Shown piece by piece: positions 56,202-64,000 of a stretch of DNA of 64,000 nt. Made by a program: the position numbers and the translations under genes. Position 1 is the first letter of the stretch. Each line of letters starts with the position of its first letter. The notes beneath the pieces were generated by a model that did no database searches, had not been told where the DNA came from, and saw nothing but the letters and a program-made list of their open reading frames with translations. The DNA is from Oceanidesulfovibrio marinus (lineage in GTDB: Bacteria > Desulfobacterota > Desulfovibrionia > Desulfovibrionales > Desulfovibrionaceae): contig NZ_CP039543.1 of the NCBI RefSeq assembly GCF_013085545.1, positions 1,364,001 through 1,428,000 of the forward strand, read 5' to 3'.

Positions 56202-58247
56202 ATGAGCACCATACCGCCCCCCACAACCGGCGCCTCGCCCATACCCGTCAGCGACCTGGTGGAGCCGGCCTACGCCGTCTCGCCGGACACCGTCATCCGC
56301 GACATCAAGCCCGCTCTGGAAGGCGACGACCCGGTGAGCTGTCTCGTGGTGGTCAAGGACAAGCGCCCCCTGGGCCTAGTCATGTCCATCCACCTGGACC
56401 GCGCCCTGAGCCAGCAGTACGGCGTGGCGCTCTTCTACAAAAAGCCCATCTCCCAGATCATGGACACCACCCCCCTCGTGGTGCCCATGGACGCGCCTGT
56501 GGAGTCTGTCGCCTCCCAGGCCATGAGCCGCTCAGCCCACAACATCTACGACCACCTCATCGTGGTCAACGAGGCCGGCGTCTACCAGGGCATCGTCTCG
56601 GTCCAGGAGATGCTCATCACCCTCTCCTCCATGCAGCAACGGCGCACCCTGCAGATGATGGAGGTGCTGGAGAAACTGCGCGGCGAGGTGGCCGAGAGAA
56701 AACGCGCCCAGCAGGATCTGCTCAAGTCCAAGAAGACCACGGAGTACATGAACCGCAAGCTCCGGCTGGCCTACGAGCGACTGCAGGAAGTGGACAAGAT
56801 GAAGACCGACTTCCTCTCCACCGTGTCGCACGAGCTGCGCACCCCGCTCACCTCGGTGCTGGGCTTTGCGGAGATGGTCCACCAGAAGCTGCGGGAAACA
56901 GTCTTCCCCCTGGTGCCGGAGGACAACGCCAAGGGCATGCGCGCGGTCAAGTCCATCGACCGCAACGTGGGCATCATCTATACAGAAAGCCAGCGGCTCA
57001 CCGAGCTCATCAACGACGTGCTCGACATCGCCAAGATGGAGGCCGGCAAGATCGAGTGGAAGAACGAGCCCGTGCACATCGCCGAGGTGGCGCGCCAGGC
57101 CGCCGACGCCACGAACTCGTTGTTCAGCAAAGGCAACCTGTCTCTGGAGCTGGACATCGAGGACAACCTGCCGGAGCTCATCGGCGATCCCCACCGCCTC
57201 GTGCAGGTGGTCATCAACCTCCTCTCCAATGCCGTGAAGTTCACCAAGGAAGGCGGCGTCACCTGCCGTGTCCGCCAGGAGGAGAAGACCGTCCGCGTGG
57301 ATGTGCGCGACACCGGCGTGGGCATTGCCCCGGACGACCTGGAAAAGGTCTTCGACAAGTTCAAGCAGGTGGGCGACACGCTCACCGACAAACCCACAGG
57401 CACCGGCCTCGGCCTGTCCATCTGCCGGCAGATCGTGGAGCGCCACGGCGGCTCCATCTGGGTCGAGTCCGTGCCCGGCCAGGGCTCCACATTTTCCTTC
57501 ACCCTGCCCATCGCTCCGCCCATTGAACGCAAACGCGCCCTGAACCTCGCCCCCCTGCTCCAGCGCATCAAGGCCCACAGCGAGCTTTCCGAGACGGCCG
57601 GCTCCGTGGAGCGGCCCACGGTGCTCGTGGTGGACGATGACGACTCCATTCGCGAGTACCTTTCCCAGCTGCTGCAAGACAAGGGCTACGAGGTGGACAC
57701 GGCCGTGGACGGCATGGATGCGCTTAAGCGCGTCTCGGCCAAACCGCCGGACCTCATCGTCCTGGACATCATGATGCCTGTGATGGACGGCATGGAAACC
57801 GCGCGGCAGCTCAAGTCCAACCCTGAGACCTCGGCCATTCCCATCATCATCCTGACCATCGAGGGCGACCCGGAAGAAGGCTTCCGCCTGGGCGTGGACC
57901 GCTTCTTCACCAAGCCGCTCGTGCGCAAGGAGTTCCTGGCCGATCTCGCCATGCTCACGCGCAAGGACGGCTCCAAGACCGTGCTCATCGTGGAGACCAC
58001 ACCGGCGCGCGCCTCCGCCCTGAGCGAGGTCATCGCCCAGCACGGCTACGACGTGCACGAGGCGTACTCCGCCGAAGACGCCGTGATGAAGGCCGAGACG
58101 CTGCAACCCGGTGTCGTGGTGGCCAACGCAACTCTTGCCCGCAAGAACGATTTGCCCAGGCGCATCCGCTACGACCTGGGCCTGGAGACCTCCTACATCG
58201 TCCTGGTGGGCGAGAAGAAAAAGCAACAGGAGCCGGCAACCACATGA
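56202..58247 (+). CDS. CBS-domain hybrid histidine kinase
   Basis: 681 residues from ATG 56202; the frame is open to 55194, but the upstream part is non-coding shadow. Two CBS domains (about 18-140) suggest control by an adenine nucleotide or similar ligand. A coiled coil leads to HisKA with His in S-H-E-L-R-T-P-L-T-S near residue 210, then HATPase (G-T-G-L-G-L-S-I) to about 445. A receiver with Asp in L-I-V-L-D-I-M-M-P near 522 follows, and a last receiver-like fold (about 590-670) that has lost its Asp. No membrane helix: a soluble kinase. It overlaps the GAF gene by ATGA. Confidence 0.9.
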   Translation: MSTIPPPTTGASPIPVSDLVEPAYAVSPDTVIRDIKPALEGDDPVSCLVVVKDKRPLGLVMSIHLDRALSQQYGVALFYKKPISQIMDTTPLVVPMDAPVESVASQAMSRSAHNIYDHLIVVNEAGVYQGIVSVQEMLITLSSMQQRRTLQMMEVLEKLRGEVAERKRAQQDLLKSKKTTEYMNRKLRLAYERLQEVDKMKTDFLSTVSHELRTPLTSVLGFAEMVHQKLRETVFPLVPEDNAKGMRAVKSIDRNVGIIYTESQRLTELINDVLDIAKMEAGKIEWKNEPVHIAEVARQAADATNSLFSKGNLSLELDIEDNLPELIGDPHRLVQVVINLLSNAVKFTKEGGVTCRVRQEEKTVRVDVRDTGVGIAPDDLEKVFDKFKQVGDTLTDKPTGTGLGLSICRQIVERHGGSIWVESVPGQGSTFSFTLPIAPPIERKRALNLAPLLQRIKAHSELSETAGSVERPTVLVVDDDDSIREYLSQLLQDKGYEVDTAVDGMDALKRVSAKPPDLIVLDIMMPVMDGMETARQLKSNPETSAIPIIILTIEGDPEEGFRLGVDRFFTKPLVRKEFLADLAMLTRKDGSKTVLIVETTPARASALSEVIAQHGYDVHEAYSAEDAVMKAETLQPGVVVANATLARKNDLPRRIRYDLGLETSYIVLVGEKKKQQEPATT

Positions 58248-59077
58248 GCGTTATCCTGGAAAAAATGCTGCGCCGCGACGAGCTGGCCCGGCTGTTTCGC
58301 GAGACGGCCGAGAGCATGGGCCAGGACGCCGCCGTGCTGGACGCCGAGAACCGCCCCATTTTCGGAGCGGTCGCATTCCTGGACGAAAAGAACGGTTCGC
58401 ATCCCGTAAAGCTGGACGGCGAGGTGATCGGCACCGTTGTGGCCGGAGCCAGCTCCAAACCCCTGGCCGACATCCTTGCCTATGCCGCCCGGCGCGAGCA
58501 GGAACGCAAGTCCGTCTCGCAGGACTGCCTGAGCCGCATGAACGAGACCACCCTGTTCCACGACCTTACAGGCAGGCTGTGCCACGCCGGCGACGCCAAG
58601 GAGCTGAGCCGGCTGGTCATGGAGGCAGCCCGGCGGCTCATCGGTGCGGACCACGTGGCCGTGTACCTGCGCGACAACGGCGCCGGCTACATTACCTTCG
58701 CCACCAACAGCGACGTTTCCCGCAAGCTGCAGGCCGGGCTCGCGCCCATCGTGGACAAGGTCACGTCGTCGGCAACAGCCGAGATCATCGACAATCTCGC
58801 CGCCGACCCGCGCTTCAACGAGAACTCAGCCGGCGCACTGGCCTGCGCGCCCCTTGCCTGCCACGGCACCGCGCACGGGGCCCTGGTGCTGCTCAACGCC
58901 CAGGCGCGGGAGTACGCCTCGCACGATCTCGCTCATCTCGCCACCCTGGCCGGCCTCGCCGCCCTCTCGCTGGACGGGGTGCAGGCGCGTCAACGCCTCT
59001 GCGCCATGGGGCCGAACCTCAAACAGGCAGCGGCCGCGCTCCAACGTCTGGCCGCGGATATCCCTGTCGGCCAGTAG
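58244..59077 (+). CDS. GAF domain protein
   Basis: 277 residues. An N-terminal region (about 1-85), a helix, and a GAF domain at about 100-250 (L-I-G-A-D-H-V-A-V-Y-L, C-A-P-L-A-C-H-G). It would bind a small ligand and pass the signal on; no output domain follows. Start overlaps the kinase stop codon (ATGA). Middle gene of a three-gene signalling operon. Confidence 0.8.
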   Translation: MSVILEKMLRRDELARLFRETAESMGQDAAVLDAENRPIFGAVAFLDEKNGSHPVKLDGEVIGTVVAGASSKPLADILAYAARREQERKSVSQDCLSRMNETTLFHDLTGRLCHAGDAKELSRLVMEAARRLIGADHVAVYLRDNGAGYITFATNSDVSRKLQAGLAPIVDKVTSSATAEIIDNLAADPRFNENSAGALACAPLACHGTAHGALVLLNAQAREYASHDLAHLATLAGLAALSLDGVQARQRLCAMGPNLKQAAAALQRLAADIPVGQ

Positions 59078-59099
59078 AACGGCCGAATCCGGAGTGCTT

Positions 59100-60659
59100 A
59101 TGCAGGCGAAGCAGGTTCTGCTCATAGAAAAGGATCGCATCCAGCAAAAGGTCATCGCCAACCTCCTCTCGGTTGTCGGCCATGACGCCGTGATCCTCAA
59201 TGGCGACCGGGACCGGCTGCACGGCATCATCGCCCACGAGCGTATCGACGTGGTCCTGGCGGACTGGGACCTCCTGAGCGACGGGGAGCAGGCGTTGCTC
59301 CACGATCTCAAGGGCCTCGGGGTAAGCAGCCGCATCCCCCTGGTGACCATGCTGCCGGAACGGCCCAGCAACGAGGTGGACAACGCCCGCGAGGTCGGGC
59401 TGGAGCACTTCGTCAAACGGCCATTCGGCAGCGAGGCCCTGGACGAGGCCATCCGCACCGTGCTGCCGGACTCCAACGACGAAACACCGGAACCATCACA
59501 GGAGCCCCTGCGCAACACTGACTACCCCAAGTCCATGCAGGAGTTCCTGCGCTCCAAGGCGCCCCTTCCGCAGAAGCGCTCCGCCGACCAGATGGCGCGT
59601 TCGCTCTTCCTTGAAGGCAAGGCCGCACTCGAAGCCAAAAGCTACGCACGCGCCGCCTCGCAGTTCACCGCCGCCATCAAGGTCCGCCCGCTCTTCCCGG
59701 ATGCCTTCAAGGGCCTGGCCATGGCCGCCCAGGGCGCGCGGGACATGAACCGCTTCCGCCAGTACCTGCTGAAAACCGTGGAAGCCCACCTCCGGCTGCG
59801 GCAGCTGGACAAGGCCTCGGCATTCTTCCAGGTCATCCGCCGCCACTACCCGGCTGCGCCGAACATCTTCAAGATCTACGGCGACGCCCTCTTGCGCAGT
59901 GGCAAGGTCGAGGACGCCGTCGCTGTCTACCAGACCGCGGAAACCCTCTTCCCGGCCGACCCGGACGTGCCCCTGGCCCTGGCCATGATCTACCAGCAGA
60001 GCGGCCGCAACGAAGAAGCCGTGGAGCACGTGACCAGAGTGCTGGAGCAGGACGCGGCCGATCCCCGCGCCGGCGAGATGTACATGACCCTTACCGGACG
60101 GCAGTGGCGGAATGCATCCATCGACGACATCATGGACGAAGCCGACGAGGATGTGGAGGTGGTGGGATTCGACAGCCTGGACCAGCCGTCCGTGCAGGAC
60201 GGCGCCGTGTTCGAGGAAGCCGAGGTCGTGGAAATAGCCATGCTGGAGGACACCTACAGCGGGCCGGTGCGCACCCTGGCGAACCCCACCCTGCTCATCG
60301 TGGACGACGAGCCGCATATCCGCATGCTGCTGGAAGAAGCGCTCGAAGAGCTGGAGGACGAAGGCGTGCGCATCCTCATGGCCGAGGACGGCGCCCAGGG
60401 CCTGGAGACCATCTCCCGCGAAAAGCCGGACCTCGTGTTCCTCGACGTGATGATGCCCAAGATGAACGGCTTCGACGTCTGCACCGCCGTGAAAAAACAG
60501 CTCGCCCTCGATAACGTCTTCATCGTCATGCTCACGGCCAAAGGCCAGGAGTTCGACAAGGTCAAAGGCCGTGAGTCCGGCACCGACATCTACATGACCA
60601 AGCCCTTCAGCCCCATGGACGTGCTCTCCCTGGCGCGCAAAATCCTCGGATTGAACTAA
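59100..60659 (+). CDS. REC-TPR-REC response regulator
   Basis: 519 residues from ATG 59100 (GGAG five bases upstream; the frame is open further but it is a shadow of the GAF gene). An N-terminal receiver with D55 in V-L-A-D-W-D, a TPR block of about four repeats (about 165-330; A-R-S-L-F-L-E-G-K-A-A-L-E), an acidic linker, and a second receiver (about 395-517) with Asp in L-V-F-L-D-V-M-M-P near 448 and K-P-F. No DNA-binding output: it likely works by protein contact, downstream of the hybrid kinase. Confidence 0.88.
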   Translation: MQAKQVLLIEKDRIQQKVIANLLSVVGHDAVILNGDRDRLHGIIAHERIDVVLADWDLLSDGEQALLHDLKGLGVSSRIPLVTMLPERPSNEVDNAREVGLEHFVKRPFGSEALDEAIRTVLPDSNDETPEPSQEPLRNTDYPKSMQEFLRSKAPLPQKRSADQMARSLFLEGKAALEAKSYARAASQFTAAIKVRPLFPDAFKGLAMAAQGARDMNRFRQYLLKTVEAHLRLRQLDKASAFFQVIRRHYPAAPNIFKIYGDALLRSGKVEDAVAVYQTAETLFPADPDVPLALAMIYQQSGRNEEAVEHVTRVLEQDAADPRAGEMYMTLTGRQWRNASIDDIMDEADEDVEVVGFDSLDQPSVQDGAVFEEAEVVEIAMLEDTYSGPVRTLANPTLLIVDDEPHIRMLLEEALEELEDEGVRILMAEDGAQGLETISREKPDLVFLDVMMPKMNGFDVCTAVKKQLALDNVFIVMLTAKGQEFDKVKGRESGTDIYMTKPFSPMDVLSLARKILGLN

Positions 60660-60664
60660 GTGGC

Positions 60665-60762
60665 GAGGGACTCTGTCCCTCGGACTCCCTGCAAGGGACC
60701 ATTGGCCCCTTGACCCCTTTCTGGGGCTCCCTGGTGGGGTGTTCGAGGGGCAGCGCCCCTCG
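60665..60762. repeat. Cluster of intergenic hairpins after the REC-TPR-REC gene
   Basis: Three inverted repeats in 100 bases: GAGGGAC-tct-GTCCCTC (60665-60681), AAGGG...CCCTT (60693-60711) and CGAGGGGC-agc-GCCCCTCG (60744-60762). The style matches dispersed intergenic repeats I associate with Desulfovibrio genomes. They lie between convergent genes and may end transcription from both sides, although no T-run follows. Confidence 0.7.
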
Positions 60763-60790
60763 GTTGCTGAAAGCTGATTCGTTGGCGAGG

Positions 60791-61444
60791 CTAAGGCGCG
60801 AGCTCGTCCAGAAGGGATTCGGTAAGGCCGTCCATGACCGGGCCGTGGTCGTAGCCGGCCAGGTGGAGCAGCCCGTGGCACAGAAGCCGGGCGAACGTGC
60901 GGCAAAAGCCTTCGCCGTAGAGGAAGCCTTCGCGGGCCACGGCGTCCATGGAGATGGCAAGCTCGCCCAGATACGGCGGAGCGTCTTCGTCCGGACTGTC
61001 GGGGGTGCCGGCCTCCCAGGTCAGACCATCGGGCTCTGCGTCCGGAAAAAAGGCCTGCCCGTTGAGGGCGTCATCAGGAAGATCGGACGAATCCAAGTCG
61101 GCCGGCTGGTCGTAGAACTCCAGGCCCTCGGGCAGGCCGGCATACTCAGCGCCATCCACAGACAGGAACGGCTCGTCCTCTTCCGCGCCCGACGCCGCGG
61201 AATCCGCGTCGCCAAAAACCGTCGCATGTTCTTCGGCCGGAAAGCTGAGCACGTTGGTGGGACCGGAGAGGCCGAGGTGGAGGCGGTTGAGCCGGGCAAT
61301 CTCGCTGTCGCCGGCCAGAAGGATATGCGCACCTGCGCCGGCAAGGCCGATGCGGTCGAGCATGGCCTCGGCCAGTGCGGAGGTTTCCCGGCTGGAGACA
61401 CCGGCGCAGCGGGCAACGCCGGGCAGACGCCGAACCTCGATCAT
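60791..61444 (-). CDS. ybeY: rRNA maturation endoribonuclease YbeY, with acidic insert
   Basis: 217 residues, against about 150 for most YbeY. The zinc motif H-G-L-L-H-L-A-G-Y-D-H (near 188-198) and T-N-V-L-S-F-P (near 63-69) are intact, and L-G-E-L-A-I-S (near 158) is the usual next element. Between the last two lies some 88 residues instead of about a dozen: an acidic, Asp/Glu/Pro/Gly-rich insert. The enzyme trims 16S rRNA 3' ends and aids ribosome quality control. Its ATG overlaps the pgpH stop codon (ATGA) in phoH-pgpH-ybeY. Confidence 0.9.
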   Translation of the reverse strand: MIEVRRLPGVARCAGVSSRETSALAEAMLDRIGLAGAGAHILLAGDSEIARLNRLHLGLSGPTNVLSFPAEEHATVFGDADSAASGAEEDEPFLSVDGAEYAGLPEGLEFYDQPADLDSSDLPDDALNGQAFFPDAEPDGLTWEAGTPDSPDEDAPPYLGELAISMDAVAREGFLYGEGFCRTFARLLCHGLLHLAGYDHGPVMDGLTESLLDELAP

Positions 61445-63798
61445 GTATGCGATCCGTAGCGCCTGGGCACCACGGCAAGTCCTGTGGAGGTGGCCTTGTC
61501 CAGGCCGTTCTTGCCTGCGCCGTTCCGTTGCTCCGCGCCGTTGCGGGACTCGCTCTTGTTCTGGCCGGGGTACTCGATGCGCTGGTGGAAGATGCCGGTG
61601 AGGATGCGGCTGAAGGTTTCGCTGAGCTGGTTGAGGTCCTTGAGGGTGAGCTCGGACTGGTCCAGCTGGCCATCATTGAAGATGGCGCGCATGATGGTGG
61701 TCACGTGGTTCTTGATGCGGCTGGGTGTGGGGTCCAGGAGCGCCCGGCTGGAGGCCTCCACGACGTCGGCCAGCATCACGATGCCCGCCTCGCGCGTTTG
61801 CGGTTTGGGGCCGGGATAGCGGTAGTCCTCCTGCTGCACCGGGTCGGCGCCCTTGGAGTCTGCCTGTTCCATGGCTTTGTTGTAGAAGTAGGAAATAAGG
61901 GCCGTGCCGTGGTGCTGGCGGATAATCTCCACAATCTCCGTGGAGAGCTTGTTCTGCTTGGCCAGCTCCACGCCCTTCTTCACGTGGGCGATGAGAATGA
62001 GCGCGCTCATGGACGGCGCGAGCTTGTCGTGCCGGTTGCGGGTGCCCATCTGATTTTCGATGAAATAGTCCGGGTTCTTGAGTTTGCCGATGTCGTGGTA
62101 CAGGGCGGCGACCTTGCAGAGCAGCGCATTGGCGCCGATGGCCCTGGCGCCGGCCTCCACCATGTTCGCCACGATGAGCGAGTGGTGGTAGGTGCCGGGC
62201 GCGACCACCATGAGCTCCTGCAGCAGAGGCTGCTCCAGGCTCATCTGCTCCATGAGCCGGAAGCGGGAGGTGTAGCCGAAGACGGTTTCCGCAACCGGGC
62301 TGAACGACGTGGTGAGGATGAGCGAGATGAAGCCGGACATGGCTACGAAGGTAAGTTCTGTGGCAAGATCCGAGAACAATCGCGTATCCAGAAGGCGCAT
62401 GCCGGCCCAGGCCAGGAACAACCCGGCCAGCAACGGCAGCACGCTCTTGAGCACGTCGGTGCGCGTCTGCGCGCGTTTTATCACCACGCTGTAGAGCACC
62501 GCGCCCAGGAAGTAGTAGGCGAACATCCCCAAACCCTCGCCCAGCAGCTGGCAGCTCACGAAAGAAAAGAGCGTGCTGACCAGGATGCAGGTGGTCATGG
62601 AGAAGAACAGCGCAATGACGCCGGCGGCGCCGGCCACCGGCAGCAGGAGCGGCATGGCGCTCTCGCTGAGGAAGGTGATCCTGTCCGCCAGGGGGACCTC
62701 GATGACGCCGATGAGCTTGGCGCCGGCGCCCACCAGCAGCAGGATAAACGAAACGAGCAGCGCGTCGCGATTGGTGGGAAGATTGACGATGGAGCCTCGT
62801 GGCGTCAGCGCCAGGAACACGGCGAACAGGATGCCTAGCAGGAAGATGCCCATGGGCCGCAGGTACTCGAAGTGCTGCGGTACCTGGCTGAACAGGGCCT
62901 GGAGCTTGAGCTGCGTGGCCGGGGTCACGCGCTCGCCCTTGCGCACGATCACCTCGCCCTTCTTGATGTGGTAGTACACCGGCTCCACCGAGGAAATAAC
63001 CTCGCTCACGCGCTCCTGGCTGGCTTCCGGGTCCATGGCCAGGGTCGGCGTGATGAGCGGCCGGAACAACTCCAGGAGCGCCTTGCGCTGGCGGAGGGAG
63101 AGGTCCAGCCGGATATGGAGGAATCGCTCCAGATCACGGCCCAGGGTGTCCACGTCGTCGATCTGGGAGAGGTCGAGACGCAGGGTGTCCTGCTGCGCGG
63201 CCTTGTCCTGAACGATGATGCCGTTCTTGAACGAGTCCAGGAGCCGGTCGTCGAAAACCACGCCCTGGGCCAGACGCTCCTCCAGCCAGGGCAGCACCCG
63301 GATAAAGGCCAGGTTCTCCATCTCATTGTTGCGCAGCACCTCGATGCTCCGCAGACTGATTTCCCGGTTGAGTATCTCGGAGACCTGCCAGCGCGCCTCT
63401 TCCAGCGTGTCCGGCGTGGACTCGTGGATAACGCCGTAGATCTCGGACAGGCGGGACTCGGTACGCTGTGCGGAGTCCAGGGACAGGTTGAAGACCGGCG
63501 GCTGCGACTCGGAAATGTGCTGGATCTTCTCCAGGGTGGATTGCCGCTCCTCCACGAGCAAATCCTGCATCGCGGTCACGTCCTGGTCGGCTATCTCCCC
63601 GGCGGCAAAGATTTTCACGCCAGGATTGATGCGCACGCCCCCCATGAGCGCAAGCGCTGAGAGCACGATCAGGAAGCCGATCGTTCCTGCGCGGCGTCTG
63701 TCGAGAAATGAAACATCCTCCCTGGGCTTGAGACGCGGCGTCATGGGCTGCGTTTTGGCCTTGGAGGATTTCTTCTCAGTTTTTTTCGCGTTGCTCAT
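61441..63798 (-). CDS. pgpH: 7TMR-HD family cyclic-di-AMP phosphodiesterase
   Basis: 785 residues from ATG 63798. One N-terminal membrane helix, a large extracytoplasmic 7TMR-HDED domain (about 70-310), seven membrane helices (about 320-490), then a cytoplasmic HD domain with A-L-Y-H-D-I-G-K-L near residue 567 and T-Y-H-H-S just before. PgpH relatives hydrolyse c-di-AMP to pApA, so it is the probable partner of CdaA at 47 kb. The C-terminal 50 residues are polar and Asn/Gly-rich. It overlaps the end of phoH by 23 bases. Confidence 0.9.
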   Translation of the reverse strand: MSNAKKTEKKSSKAKTQPMTPRLKPREDVSFLDRRRAGTIGFLIVLSALALMGGVRINPGVKIFAAGEIADQDVTAMQDLLVEERQSTLEKIQHISESQPPVFNLSLDSAQRTESRLSEIYGVIHESTPDTLEEARWQVSEILNREISLRSIEVLRNNEMENLAFIRVLPWLEERLAQGVVFDDRLLDSFKNGIIVQDKAAQQDTLRLDLSQIDDVDTLGRDLERFLHIRLDLSLRQRKALLELFRPLITPTLAMDPEASQERVSEVISSVEPVYYHIKKGEVIVRKGERVTPATQLKLQALFSQVPQHFEYLRPMGIFLLGILFAVFLALTPRGSIVNLPTNRDALLVSFILLLVGAGAKLIGVIEVPLADRITFLSESAMPLLLPVAGAAGVIALFFSMTTCILVSTLFSFVSCQLLGEGLGMFAYYFLGAVLYSVVIKRAQTRTDVLKSVLPLLAGLFLAWAGMRLLDTRLFSDLATELTFVAMSGFISLILTTSFSPVAETVFGYTSRFRLMEQMSLEQPLLQELMVVAPGTYHHSLIVANMVEAGARAIGANALLCKVAALYHDIGKLKNPDYFIENQMGTRNRHDKLAPSMSALILIAHVKKGVELAKQNKLSTEIVEIIRQHHGTALISYFYNKAMEQADSKGADPVQQEDYRYPGPKPQTREAGIVMLADVVEASSRALLDPTPSRIKNHVTTIMRAIFNDGQLDQSELTLKDLNQLSETFSRILTGIFHQRIEYPGQNKSESRNGAEQRNGAGKNGLDKATSTGLAVVPRRYGSHT

Positions 63799-64000
63799 AG
63801 GCTCGTACAATTCGCGCCACGAGGTCGTGGCGGATTACGTCTCCCTCTTCGAATCGAATGAATCCGACCCCGTGCACCCCTTCCAGGATGCGCGAGGCCT
63901 GCACCAGTCCGGAACGTTCCGCGCCAGGGCGGGAAGTGCGCTCCGGCAGGTCTATCTGCGTCACGTCGCCCGTGACCACGGCCCTGGAGCCGAAGCCCAT
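63776..64000 (-). CDS. phoH: PhoH family ATPase (C-terminal part)
   Basis: The gene continues past the right edge; about 74 residues are seen. V-V-T-G-D-V-T-Q-I-D-L-P is the PhoH-family signature (motif after Walker B), and the C-terminus F-E-E-G-D-V-I-R-H-D-L-V-A-R-I matches PhoH. A cytoplasmic ATPase, often beside ybeY, linked to RNA metabolism. First gene of phoH-pgpH-ybeY within this window. The Met at its window-edge position is not the real start. Confidence 0.88.
   Translation of the reverse strand: MGFGSRAVVTGDVTQIDLPERTSRPGAERSGLVQASRILEGVHGVGFIRFEEGDVIRHDLVARIVRAYEQREKN

Overview
The window reads as a piece of chromosome from a GC-rich sulfate-reducer-like bacterium of the Desulfovibrionales (Desulfobacterota). 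This is an inference from gene content: a selenocysteine tRNA, the phosphate-linked gene cluster that TIGRFAM/NCBIfam calls the GAK system, a CdaA/PgpH c-di-AMP module, and intergenic hairpin repeats of a kind I associate with Desulfovibrio genomes. I see no insertion sequence, prophage, CRISPR array or rRNA. Nearly all the sequence is coding.

Layout. 1-13.7 kb is mostly plus strand: the end of a dihydrolipoamide-dehydrogenase-like flavoprotein, a vWA-OmpA envelope protein, a TolA-like periplasmic protein, a 2-Cys peroxiredoxin, a small ferredoxin (minus), an AI-2E family transporter, a secreted alkaline phosphatase preceded by a candidate Pho box, a YibE/F membrane protein, an MFS transporter, a PilZ protein, a YuxH-type EAL-HDOD protein with a puzzling start, and an Smr-domain protein. 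From 13.9 to 55.8 kb almost everything is on the minus strand. In order along the window this stretch holds proC/ndk; yibQ-ctpA-envC (division and envelope); an endonuclease III-like glycosylase; prmA; a polar amino-acid ABC transporter; two small unknown genes; argD; dut; the seven-gene GAK cluster; phoU-pstB-phoR-phoB; trmL-pepF-priA-galU; and glmM-cdaR-cdaA-folP-ftsH. selC (plus strand) follows, then argH-argG-argF and a TlpA-like thioredoxin. From 56.2 to 60.7 kb a plus-strand signalling operon encodes a CBS-hybrid histidine kinase, a GAF protein and a REC-TPR-REC protein. The end holds ybeY-pgpH-phoH (minus strand).

How the genes fit together. Phosphate is the main theme: PhoB and PhoR with PstB and PhoU, Pho-box-like repeats in front of phoB and of the alkaline phosphatase, and directly downstream of phoU the GAK cluster, which contains a second PhoU domain fused to a small-molecule-kinase fold. 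Nucleotide second messengers are the second theme: c-di-AMP is made by CdaA (with CdaR and GlmM in the classical gene order) and probably degraded by PgpH at the far end, while PilZ, degenerate EAL and HDOD proteins suggest c-di-GMP-type signalling. Envelope maintenance (EnvC/CtpA/YibQ, FtsH, GalU, GlmM) is the third.

The best candidate for a poorly described system is the GAK cluster at 27473-34498: XXXCH protein, PHP-like protein, amphi-Trp protein, PhoU-kinase fusion, ATP-grasp enzyme, HprK-related kinase and CofD-like protein. The families have been named, but I know of no established biochemical function for them.
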